From positions 1 through 7,846 of the forward strand of contig DAOWKM010000116.1 in assembly GCA_030643695.1 (NCBI GenBank): a stretch of 7,846 bases of DNA, read 5' to 3'. The stretch is from Dehalococcoidia bacterium. GTDB taxonomy: Bacteria > Chloroflexota > Dehalococcoidia > Dehalococcoidales > DAOWKM01. Positions 1 through 5,158 of this stretch are shown one piece after another; the stretch's first letter is position 1, and the number at the start of each line of letters is the position of its first letter. The notes beneath the pieces were generated by a model. The model did no database searches. It was not told the DNA's origin and saw only the letters and a program-made list of their open reading frames with translations. The translations under genes and the position numbers were made by a program.

Positions 1-227
1 GGGATGCTAAGGGAATGATTAGGGAGATAAAGGGCTATCCTTTATTGGCAGGTTATCGAGGTCAAGAGCCGGTAGATGTCTCAAATCTAGAGGGGTTGTT
101 ACTCAAGGTTTCTGATTTTGTGGAGCAGAATCCTGAGGTGAAGGAGCTTGACCTTAACCCCATTTTTGCCTATAGCGATGGGGCTATAGTTGTAGACGCC
201 AGAATAATACTGGAGGAGAGTGGATAG
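1..227 (+). CDS. ADP-forming acyl-CoA synthetase, ATP-grasp C-terminal end (5' truncated)
   Basis: This is the last ~75 codons of a gene that begins upstream of the window; the frame is already open at base 3. The visible protein starts with a MIREIKGYPLL segment, continues with GYRGQEPVD, and ends with ELDLNPIFAY and VVDARI. These are the closing strands of the ATP-grasp domain found in the beta part of acetate/acyl-CoA synthetases (ADP-forming) and in related protein acetyltransferase-like proteins. The family makes ATP from ADP and phosphate with an acyl-CoA, or runs in reverse; it acts in the cytoplasm. The E-x-D-x-N-P motif holds residues that usually contact metal and nucleotide. Its stop codon overlaps the GTG of the next gene by one base, so the two are likely co-translated. 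Whether the alpha (CoA-binding) part is fused upstream cannot be seen. Confidence 0.8.
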   Translation, partial: DAKGMIREIKGYPLLAGYRGQEPVDVSNLEGLLLKVSDFVEQNPEVKELDLNPIFAYSDGAIVVDARIILEESG

Positions 228-1744
228 TGAACCTGAAACTGATGCTGGAGGGGGCGGCTAGGCAGTATGGGGGTAAGACAGCTATCGCTCTGGGTGAACA
301 TAGATTGTCCTACACCGAATTGGATGAAGCCTCAAATAGGGTAGCCAACGCTTTACTAAAAATGGGGGTAGGTAAAGGCGACTGGGTAGCTATGTTACTA
401 GTTAATAGCCCGGAATTTGTTGTTATCTATTTTGGAATAGTTAAGATTGGTGCTGTAGCTGTCCCCTTGGATACTAAGTATAAAGTTGATGAGTTGACTT
501 CCCTGTTTGATAATTCTAAGCCGAAGGTTTTGGTTACTGAAAGCCCTTATCTTGAGCCTTTAATTCCAGTTTTACCTAGATTCAAATCTATCAGGCATAT
601 TATTGATGTGAGTTCCCGGTATGAGGGGCAAGCTCTTAGCTATCAGGAGGTTGTGGCGATGGGTTCGGAGCAGAAGGTTGAGGTAGAACTAAAGCCTGAG
701 GATATAGCCCATATTGCTTACACTTCGGGACCTACCTTTCGTCCTAGAGGGGTTATGTTATCCCATCAGTGCTTAGTGACTGAGGCAGCTATATCAGGAG
801 ATGGATTTCAGCAGACTGATAAGGATATAGAGCTGCTGTTTGCTTTACCTATGCACCATGTCATTGGCTTGGTAGTCGTATTGCTGACCTCAATCATTAA
901 AGGCAGCACGCTGGTAATGCTACCCGGGTTATCAATGAGCAGTCTTATGGAGACTATTGAAAAGGAGAGGGTTACCATATTTATGGGAGTGCCCTTTGTC
1001 TATGCCCTGATGGTTAGAATGGCTGAGGAGGAGGGGGTAAAGCGTGATTTAAGCTCTCTTCGTTTGTGGGCTAGTGCTGGAGCGCCTCTGCCGATTGATA
1101 TTATGGTGCGATTTAAGCAACTCTTTGGCGTTGGCATTGTTCAGTTTTGGGGCTTAACCGAAGCTGTAGCTCATGTTACCTGCCAGCTGCTTGGTGAAAG
1201 TGGGAAGCTTGGTTCAGTGGGGGAAGCCCTTCCCGGATGGGAGGTGAGGATAGTAGATGATAATGGCAAGGAACTACCACCAGACCAACCGGGTGAGATA
1301 ATTGTTAGTGGACCAATAATGAAGGGGTATTATAACAATCCCCAGGCTACCGCTGAGAGAATAAAAAAGGGCTGGCTTTATACTGGTGATATTGGCAGGA
1401 TGGATAGGGATGGTGACCTATTTATCTTGGGCAGGAAGAAGGAAATGATTATTGTAAAAGGTCAGAATATCTATCCCAGCGATATTGAATATGTGTTGCA
1501 TAGCCATCCTAAGATAGCCGAGGCAGCAGTAGTTGGGATTCCTGATGAGCTGAGGGGGGAGACGGTTAGAGCGGTTATTAGCTTAAAGGAAGGAAAGGTG
1601 GCTACAGAGGCAGCGATTAAGCGATTTTGTCTTGAGCACATGGCTAATTATAAAGTGCCTAAACAGATTATATTTGTAGATTCTTTACCTAAAACTATCA
1701 CCGGTAAGGTTTGCAAAGAAGACCTCAAGCGGATAAGTGAATGA
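227..1744 (+). CDS. AMP-forming acyl-CoA synthetase / fatty-acid-CoA ligase, degenerate P-loop
   Basis: A 505-residue member of the ANL adenylate-forming superfamily, full length for the family. Such enzymes adenylate a carboxylic acid with ATP and then form the CoA thioester in the cytoplasm. Visible motifs: the A3 P-loop at residues 165-176, WGLTE at 308-312 (A5), YTGD at 385-388 (A7, nucleotide ribose-binding Asp388), GRKKEMI from 402 (A8 hinge, followed by KGQNIYPSDIE), and ITGK with the probable catalytic Lys494 (A10). The substrate cannot be told; medium- or long-chain fatty acids or aromatic acids are possible. The P-loop reads YTSGPTFRPRGV where the family has YTSGTTGxPKGV, so Thr, Gly and Lys are replaced by Pro169, Phe171 and Arg174. 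The other motifs are intact, so I expect an expressed protein with altered ATP handling rather than a pseudogene. The GTG start is set by the one-base overlap with the upstream stop; GGAGGAGAG at 212-220 is the ribosome binding site. Confidence 0.9.
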   Translation: MNLKLMLEGAARQYGGKTAIALGEHRLSYTELDEASNRVANALLKMGVGKGDWVAMLLVNSPEFVVIYFGIVKIGAVAVPLDTKYKVDELTSLFDNSKPKVLVTESPYLEPLIPVLPRFKSIRHIIDVSSRYEGQALSYQEVVAMGSEQKVEVELKPEDIAHIAYTSGPTFRPRGVMLSHQCLVTEAAISGDGFQQTDKDIELLFALPMHHVIGLVVVLLTSIIKGSTLVMLPGLSMSSLMETIEKERVTIFMGVPFVYALMVRMAEEEGVKRDLSSLRLWASAGAPLPIDIMVRFKQLFGVGIVQFWGLTEAVAHVTCQLLGESGKLGSVGEALPGWEVRIVDDNGKELPPDQPGEIIVSGPIMKGYYNNPQATAERIKKGWLYTGDIGRMDRDGDLFILGRKKEMIIVKGQNIYPSDIEYVLHSHPKIAEAAVVGIPDELRGETVRAVISLKEGKVATEAAIKRFCLEHMANYKVPKQIIFVDSLPKTITGKVCKEDLKRISE

Positions 1745-1756
1745 GCCTGCGATTTA

Positions 1757-1820
1757 GGTAGCACTAACGCTACCATGATTCCTGGTCAGTTCTCCACCTA
1801 AGAAAAGTTATCCCACTTTT
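1757..1820 (+). terminator. Two short hairpins after the acyl-CoA ligase, possible weak terminator
   Basis: Twelve bases after the ligase stop, GGTAGC (1757-1762) and GCTACC (1769-1774) form a perfect 6-bp stem with a 6-base loop. A second perfect 6-bp stem, AAAAGT (1803-1808) with ACTTTT (1815-1820), follows. Neither is a textbook intrinsic terminator: the GC-rich stem lacks a T-run, and the T-run of the second belongs to its own AT-rich stem. A new promoter starts just downstream, so an end of transcription here makes sense, but this rests on position more than on structure. Confidence 0.3.
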
Positions 1821-1841
1821 AATTTAAGTATCTCCAACCTA

Positions 1842-1871
1842 TTGACAAACAATCAACGCCGGGTTTATATT
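1842..1871 (+). promoter_or_regulatory. Sigma70-type promoter upstream of the small membrane protein gene
   Basis: A perfect -35 TTGACA (1842-1847) is followed, after 18 bases, by TATATT (1866-1871). Using TTATAT one base earlier gives a 17-base spacer. The predicted transcript start is near 1878-1880, giving a leader of about 90 bases before the ATG at 1968. This is the strongest promoter match in the window and points to independent transcription of the short gene. Confidence 0.6.
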
Positions 1872-1877
1872 ATACCT

Positions 1878-1912
1878 AGAATACCTATGTATTATGGTGG
1901 TCAAGGTATTCT
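1878..1912 (+). promoter_or_regulatory. 9-bp perfect inverted repeat at predicted transcript start
   Basis: AGAATACCT (1878-1886) and AGGTATTCT (1904-1912) are perfect reverse complements separated by 17 bases. The left arm begins almost exactly where transcription from the TTGACA promoter should start. It could be a repressor operator that blocks initiation or a hairpin capping the 5' end of the mRNA. The sequence cannot decide between these. There is no T-run after it, so it is not an intrinsic terminator. Confidence 0.5.
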
Positions 1913-1967
1913 GAATGGAGCTAGGGCAGTAGTCCTTACCGAATAGAATTCAAAGGAGGAAAGCACA

Positions 1968-2111
1968 ATGAAGTTATTAAGTTTAGCAATATGTTCTCTA
2001 AGTATTTGGGTGGTTCTGAATTCGTTCCTTGGTGCTGCATCTATTTGGGAGGATATAGTTTTTGGGGCGATAGCTGCTATCTTGGCGTTAGTAGCCGCGT
2101 TTAAAGAATAA
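1968..2111 (+). CDS. 47-residue membrane protein, possible single SPW-like unit
   Basis: An ATG at 1968 opens a 47-codon frame ending at TAA 2109-2111. The ribosome binding site AAAGGAGGA (1952-1960) is close to ideal, with GGAGG eight bases before the start. Together with the promoter upstream this makes a convincing small gene. The protein has two hydrophobic stretches (about residues 3-24 and 30-45) joined by a short turn with Trp27-Glu28-Asp29, and ends in a charged FKE. The pattern of Trp14, Asn-Ser-Phe (18-20), Leu-Gly (21-22), Trp27-x-Asp29 and Gly33 resembles one unit of the SPW-repeat membrane family, where SPW/SPF is followed by a W-N/x-D-x-x-x-G turn and a second helix. That family link is inferred from the pattern and not certain. 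The function is unknown. The next gene downstream, padR, has its own promoter. Confidence 0.7.
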   Translation: MKLLSLAICSLSIWVVLNSFLGAASIWEDIVFGAIAAILALVAAFKE

Positions 2112-2217
2112 CTTTGCCAGCCGTCTTAATAAAGGCAGCATAAACTAAACGGAATTGCGATGGGCTACTGCCTTAGCCTGATTTAGATAACAGCGAAAAT
2201 GGTAGACAGTTGCAAAG

Positions 2218-2245
2218 TTGGTTAATATGTTGTTAAAATTATAAT
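2218..2245 (+). promoter_or_regulatory. Promoter of the padR-HAAS unit
   Basis: A perfect -10 TATAAT (2240-2245) lies 39 bases before the padR ATG. The best -35 is TTGGTT (2218-2223) at 16 bases; TTGCAA at 2210-2215 is a better hexamer but too far (24 bases). The transcript start would be near 2252, within the dyad described next. Confidence 0.5.
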
Positions 2246-2265
2246 GCATAGCTATTCTATGTATT
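2243..2265 (+). promoter_or_regulatory. Dyad overlapping padR promoter, candidate PadR operator
   Basis: AATGCATAG (2243-2251) and CTATGTATT (2257-2265) match as an inverted repeat in eight of nine pairs around a 5-base centre. The site overlaps the end of the -10 and the expected transcript start, the usual place for an autorepressor to bind. PadR proteins commonly repress their own operon through AT-rich dyads of about this size. The assignment to PadR is by position only. Confidence 0.45.
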
Positions 2266-2284
2266 TTAATAAGCGAGGCAACAA

Positions 2285-2620
2285 ATGGCGAAAAGGCATG
2301 AGTTAATGAAAGGTAGTGTTGATTCCTTGCTTCTTCATCTAATAGCTCAGCAGCCAATGTATGGCTACCAGATTATTAAGGAGCTGGAGAGAAGGAGTCA
2401 GGGCTATTTCAAATTTAGAGAGGGCACTCTTTACCCGGCTCTTCATCGTTTGGAAAAGGCGGGCTTACTTCTGAGTAGGTGGCAGACACTACCCAGTGGG
2501 CAGCAGCGAAGATATTACTATATTACCGATAAAGGTAACCGTGTGCTGGTAGAGAAAAGGAATCAGTGGCAGGAATTCCTGGTAGCTGTGAACCTGATTG
2601 TTCAGCCAGCAGATGCTTAA
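2285..2620 (+). CDS. PadR-family transcriptional regulator
   Basis: A 111-residue protein, typical for short (PadR-s1/LmrR-like) members: a winged-helix DNA-binding domain plus a short C-terminal dimerisation helix. The family hallmarks are all present: LLLHLIAQQPMYGYQI (15-30, helix 1 and the YGY turn), EGTLYPALHRLEKAGLL (46-62, the recognition helix), and the wing with RRYYYITDKG (75-84). The ATG at 2285 is chosen because GAGG (2275-2278) lies six bases upstream and the protein starts at the expected distance before helix 1. PadR repressors next to HAAS-domain membrane genes normally control that partner, and the downstream gene starts only 16 bases later. No ligand can be read from the sequence. 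Family assignment is secure; the target set is inferred. Confidence 0.92.
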   Translation: MAKRHELMKGSVDSLLLHLIAQQPMYGYQIIKELERRSQGYFKFREGTLYPALHRLEKAGLLLSRWQTLPSGQQRRYYYITDKGNRVLVEKRNQWQEFLVAVNLIVQPADA

Positions 2621-2636
2621 TATGAGGTAGGAGTAA

Positions 2637-3551
2637 ATGACTACTGCTCTAACTCGTTATTTAGATAGTGTTAGAGATAACCTGAGGCTTGACTTCTCAG
2701 AGGAACAGGAATTTATCAACGAGTTAAAAACGCATATTGAGGATAAGCTTCAGGAGTTAAAGGCAGCCGGGTTATCTGAAGAAGAGGCAGCCAGTACTTG
2801 TGTCAGGCTGCTAGGCTCAGCTAAATTGGTTGCTCGCCGAATATATGAAGCTCATAGCCAGGGCACCTGGCGGCAAACGCTATTAGCTTCAATGCCACAC
2901 CTGCTTTTTGGTTTATTGTTTATCCTCAATTGGTGGCAGGATGTTGGTTGGTTGCTAATTACGCTTAGCTTAATCGCCGGCACCGCAGTTTATGGCTGGT
3001 GTCGTGGTAAACCAACTTGGCTTTTCCCCTGGTTAGGTTATTCCTTGCTGCCGGTAGTTACTGCTGGTCTATTCTTGCTTTGTCTACCTGGAGGGTGGTC
3101 ATGGGTAGCGATTGTGCTTTATATCCCGCTGGCGTTGTGGTTACTATACTCAGTTAGCGTTCAAACCATAAGGAGGGATTGGTTATATAGCGTGCTAATG
3201 CTGTTGCCAGTGCCTGCTGTCATTGGTTGGTTTTTAGCTGTGCCCCTTAAAGGTAGATTCCCCGAGTTTAGCCTGCAGAGCCTTCATGATTTTGCTCCTT
3301 GGATTGGGTTGAGCCTTTTAGCTTTAGCGGTAGCTGTAGCTATGTTCATGCGTTTGAGGCAGCGCTGGTTAAAGGTAGCGGTACTATTCATATCGGGACT
3401 TCTAACTTTAACTATAGTCGTCTTTTATGCTGGTGGTGGGCTTGGGCTGCCTACCTTTCTGATTCTAGTTTTAGTAATGCTTGGTTTTTTCCTGGCTCCG
3501 GCATTATTGGAGGGCAAGATAAGACACGGCAGGCAGCGACCAGTGGCTTAG
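2637..3551 (+). CDS. HAAS-domain multi-pass membrane protein, PadR partner
   Basis: A 304-residue protein with a soluble helical N-terminus and a hydrophobic remainder. Residues 5-72 hold the HAAS signature: YLDSVRDNLRLDFSEEQEFINEL, then THIEDKLQEL, a GLSEEEAA turn (45-52) and LLGSAKLVARRIY (58-70). About eight membrane segments follow, near 81-98, 102-121, 127-150, 153-174, 182-203, 220-239, 244-265 and 270-292, ending in a basic tail (KIRHGRQR). In known PadR/HAAS pairs the HAAS domain sits at the start of membrane proteins co-transcribed with the regulator, and is thought to pass an envelope signal. This copy has no recognisable enzymatic or ABC permease domain after the HAAS part, so its role is unknown. 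GAGG at 2624-2627 and AGGAG at 2629-2633 precede the ATG. Confidence 0.8.
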   Translation: MTTALTRYLDSVRDNLRLDFSEEQEFINELKTHIEDKLQELKAAGLSEEEAASTCVRLLGSAKLVARRIYEAHSQGTWRQTLLASMPHLLFGLLFILNWWQDVGWLLITLSLIAGTAVYGWCRGKPTWLFPWLGYSLLPVVTAGLFLLCLPGGWSWVAIVLYIPLALWLLYSVSVQTIRRDWLYSVLMLLPVPAVIGWFLAVPLKGRFPEFSLQSLHDFAPWIGLSLLALAVAVAMFMRLRQRWLKVAVLFISGLLTLTIVVFYAGGGLGLPTFLILVLVMLGFFLAPALLEGKIRHGRQRPVA

Positions 3552-3577
3552 GCTGCTGCCTGGCTAGGAAGATTTAA

Positions 3578-4432
3578 ATGCAAAAGGTAGCTATTATTAC
3601 TGATAGCATAGCCTGCCTCACCAGGGAATTGGTGGAGCAGTATGGAATCAGGATTGTGCCCTACAGTTTTTACTTTGGGGGCAAGGTTTACCGGGATTGG
3701 GTGGATATAACCCCTACTGAAGCCTATCAGCTATTTTTGAAGGAGCCAGAGAGCTTTTATTCATCTCCAGCTTCACCATCGGATTATCTTGAAGCTTACC
3801 GGGGGGCAAGCCAACATGCTGAAAATATTATTTGTATTACCCTCTCTTCTAAACTGAGCACAGCCTATGATGTTGCCCGGGCTGCCAGTGAGCAAGCCGA
3901 GAGGGAGCTACCGCAGACCTCAATAGAGGTGGTGGATTCGCTGACGGCTACTGCTGCTCAGGGTTTTATCGCCTTGGCTGCAGCTCGCCTGGCAGAGGAG
4001 GGAAAGAGCTTGGCTGAGGTGGTCAAACTAGCTGAGGCAATGCGTGACCGGGTTAGTCTTGTTGCTTTCTTGGATACAGTGCGCCATGTTTATCGGTCTG
4101 GGCGTGTACCTAAGGTGGCAGCTCATGCCGGCTCGATGCTTAACCTAAGACCGATATTTACTATTTCAGGACCTGTTAAATTCCTGGGCATAGCCAGAAA
4201 CAGGGAACAGGGTATCAACCAACTCCTTAGGAGGATGAGAGACAAAGTAGGTCAGAACCCGGTACATGTTGCTGTGATGCATGCCTATGCCCTGGATGAA
4301 GCCAAAAAGCTAATGGAGAGGATATCATCTGAGTTCAATTGTGCTGAGCTATGGCTTACTGAGTTTAGCCCACTGATGGGTTATGCTTGCGGCACTGGAA
4401 CCCTGGGGCTTGCCTTTTACAAGGAGGACTAG
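3578..4432 (+). CDS. DegV family fatty-acid-binding protein (FakB-like), copy 1
   Basis: A 284-residue cytoplasmic protein of normal DegV length. DegV/FakB proteins bind one fatty acid between two domains and present its carboxyl group to the kinase FakA, which makes acyl-phosphate. Family marks: ITDSIACL at 7-14, SSPASP at 62-67 (equivalent of TSxPSP), TLSSKLS at 88-94, VVDSLTATAAQGF at 118-130, VYRSGRVP at 171-178 and LNLRPIF at 188-194. The C-terminal loop reads GYACGTGTLG (268-277) where the family usually has G-x-H-T-G-P-G-x-L-G, so the conserved His and Pro are Ala270 and Thr273. The GT that normally follows SSKLS is Thr95-Ala96. It is about 70% identical, without gaps, to the second copy downstream. 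AGGAAG (3566-3571) lies before the ATG. Its stop abuts the GTG of plsY, and AAGGAGG in its last codons serves as the plsY ribosome binding site. Confidence 0.9.
   Translation: MQKVAIITDSIACLTRELVEQYGIRIVPYSFYFGGKVYRDWVDITPTEAYQLFLKEPESFYSSPASPSDYLEAYRGASQHAENIICITLSSKLSTAYDVARAASEQAERELPQTSIEVVDSLTATAAQGFIALAAARLAEEGKSLAEVVKLAEAMRDRVSLVAFLDTVRHVYRSGRVPKVAAHAGSMLNLRPIFTISGPVKFLGIARNREQGINQLLRRMRDKVGQNPVHVAVMHAYALDEAKKLMERISSEFNCAELWLTEFSPLMGYACGTGTLGLAFYKED
4201..4380 (+). repeat. Near-identical segment of degV copy 1 (partner at 5782-5961)
   Basis: Aligned base for base with 5782-5961, this 180-base stretch differs at about 19 positions (roughly 89% identity). Some differences are synonymous, yet the protein is about 90% identical here, against about 61% over residues 1-170. 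The offset is a constant 1581 bases, as expected for a tandem gene duplicate without indels. Confidence 0.75.
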
Positions 4433-5086
4433 GTGATAGTTAATAGCATTATAGCTGTAGTTCTAGGCTATCTATTGGGCTCTATTCCTTCAGCCTATAT
4501 TTCCACTCGTATAGCTACGGGTAAAGACATCCGCCGGATGGGTGGAGGTAATGTGGGTGGTTTGAATGTCTTTCGAGAGGTGGGGGCTATGCCTGCCTTG
4601 GTGGCGGGTATCATTGATGTTGGCAAGGGAGCAGCAGCGGTAGCCATAGCCTACTGGCTGCTTGATGTGTCCCAGCTTTTTGTTCTACTCACTGCATTGG
4701 CAGCGGTGATTGGCCACAACTGGATGGTCTTTCTCAAATTCAGTGGTGGGAAGGGTATGGGGCCTACCATAGGTGCCGTATCAATACTATTGCCTGTTTA
4801 CGGTTACCCGCTAGGATTAGCCTTCTTCTTTGGCACAATTCTAATACCTCTGATAATCACCCATAATGTTGCCCTGTCTATGGGCATTGGGCTTGTTTCA
4901 TTACCCTTCATTGGCTGGTTGGGTATGAAATCGACACCATTTATTACCTTTAGTATCGTCTTGGGATTGATAATTGCCGTAAGATTTCTGCCCACAGCTA
5001 GGGCGGCTCTGGCTAAGGCTGAGACCAAGAAGGACTTTATCTTTGACCACTGGCAGGGGGATAAAGATAGAAGAAAAGGGATATAA
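4433..5086 (+). CDS. plsY: Acyl-phosphate:glycerol-3-phosphate acyltransferase PlsY
   Basis: A 217-residue integral membrane enzyme that transfers an acyl group from acyl-phosphate to glycerol-3-phosphate, giving lysophosphatidate in the first step of phospholipid synthesis. Family motifs in order: LGSIPSAY (15-22) after the first helix, GGGNVGGLNVFR (37-48) for motif 1, IDVGKG (61-66) for motif 2, and GHNW with SGGKGMGPTIG (94-97, 104-114) for motif 3. Motif 1 differs from the usual GSGNxGaTN: Gly38 replaces Ser, and Gly43-Leu44 replace Ala-Thr; Asn40 and Asn45 remain. About five to seven membrane segments are visible. A charged tail (KKDFIFDHWQGDKDRRK) extends beyond the last helix. The GTG start directly follows the degV stop, with AAGGAGG (4421-4427) five bases upstream, so the two genes are translationally coupled. 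Its position between two DegV genes fits a link from fatty acid to acyl-phosphate to phosphatidate. Confidence 0.93.
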   Translation: MIVNSIIAVVLGYLLGSIPSAYISTRIATGKDIRRMGGGNVGGLNVFREVGAMPALVAGIIDVGKGAAAVAIAYWLLDVSQLFVLLTALAAVIGHNWMVFLKFSGGKGMGPTIGAVSILLPVYGYPLGLAFFFGTILIPLIITHNVALSMGIGLVSLPFIGWLGMKSTPFITFSIVLGLIIAVRFLPTARAALAKAETKKDFIFDHWQGDKDRRKGI

Positions 5087-5090
5087 ATTA

Positions 5091-5119
5091 TTTCTTTGGC
5101 AATTCAATTCCGGTATAAT
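5091..5119 (+). promoter_or_regulatory. Possible internal promoter before degV copy 2
   Basis: A perfect TATAAT (5114-5119) lies in the 72-base gap between plsY and the second degV. The -35 at 17 bases (TTTCTT, 5091-5096) is poor and TTGGCA (5096-5101) is only 12 bases away. An internal promoter would let the second DegV be made independently of plsY, but the evidence is the -10 alone. Confidence 0.3.
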
Positions 5120-5143
5120 CCCGACTTTATCTGGAAACTTTTG

Positions 5144-5158
5144 GGGAGTTAGCCTCCT
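5144..5158 (+). promoter_or_regulatory. Hairpin pairing the degV copy 2 ribosome binding site
   Basis: GGGGAG (5143-5148), the only Shine-Dalgarno match for the ATG at 5159, can pair through GGAG (5145-5148) with CTCC (5154-5157) across a 5-base loop. A G-U pair at 5144/5158 extends the stem. This would hide the site next to the start codon, but the stem is only four to five pairs, so any effect is probably modest. Confidence 0.3.

Noticed and set aside
2161..2180. Hairpin GGCTA/TAGCC after the small membrane-protein gene as a terminator
   Set aside because: Only five Watson-Crick pairs plus two wobbles, and no T-run follows; too weak to call.
1745..2284. Riboswitch or structured RNA in the long regulatory gap
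   Set aside because: Apart from the short hairpins and repeats listed, I see no known riboswitch core and no multi-stem arrangement.
2145..2357. Minus-strand frame of 70 codons over the padR promoter and start
   Set aside because: It overlaps the promoter and the beginning of padR, lacks a ribosome binding site and shows no family pattern; a shadow frame.
3299..3577. Plus-strand 92-codon frame inside the HAAS membrane gene
   Set aside because: It lies within the clear membrane-protein frame and its translation has no recognisable pattern.
5078..5122. GGGAT/ATCCC inverted repeat after plsY as a terminator
   Set aside because: Five pairs with a loop of about 35 bases and no T-run; likely chance in AT-rich sequence.
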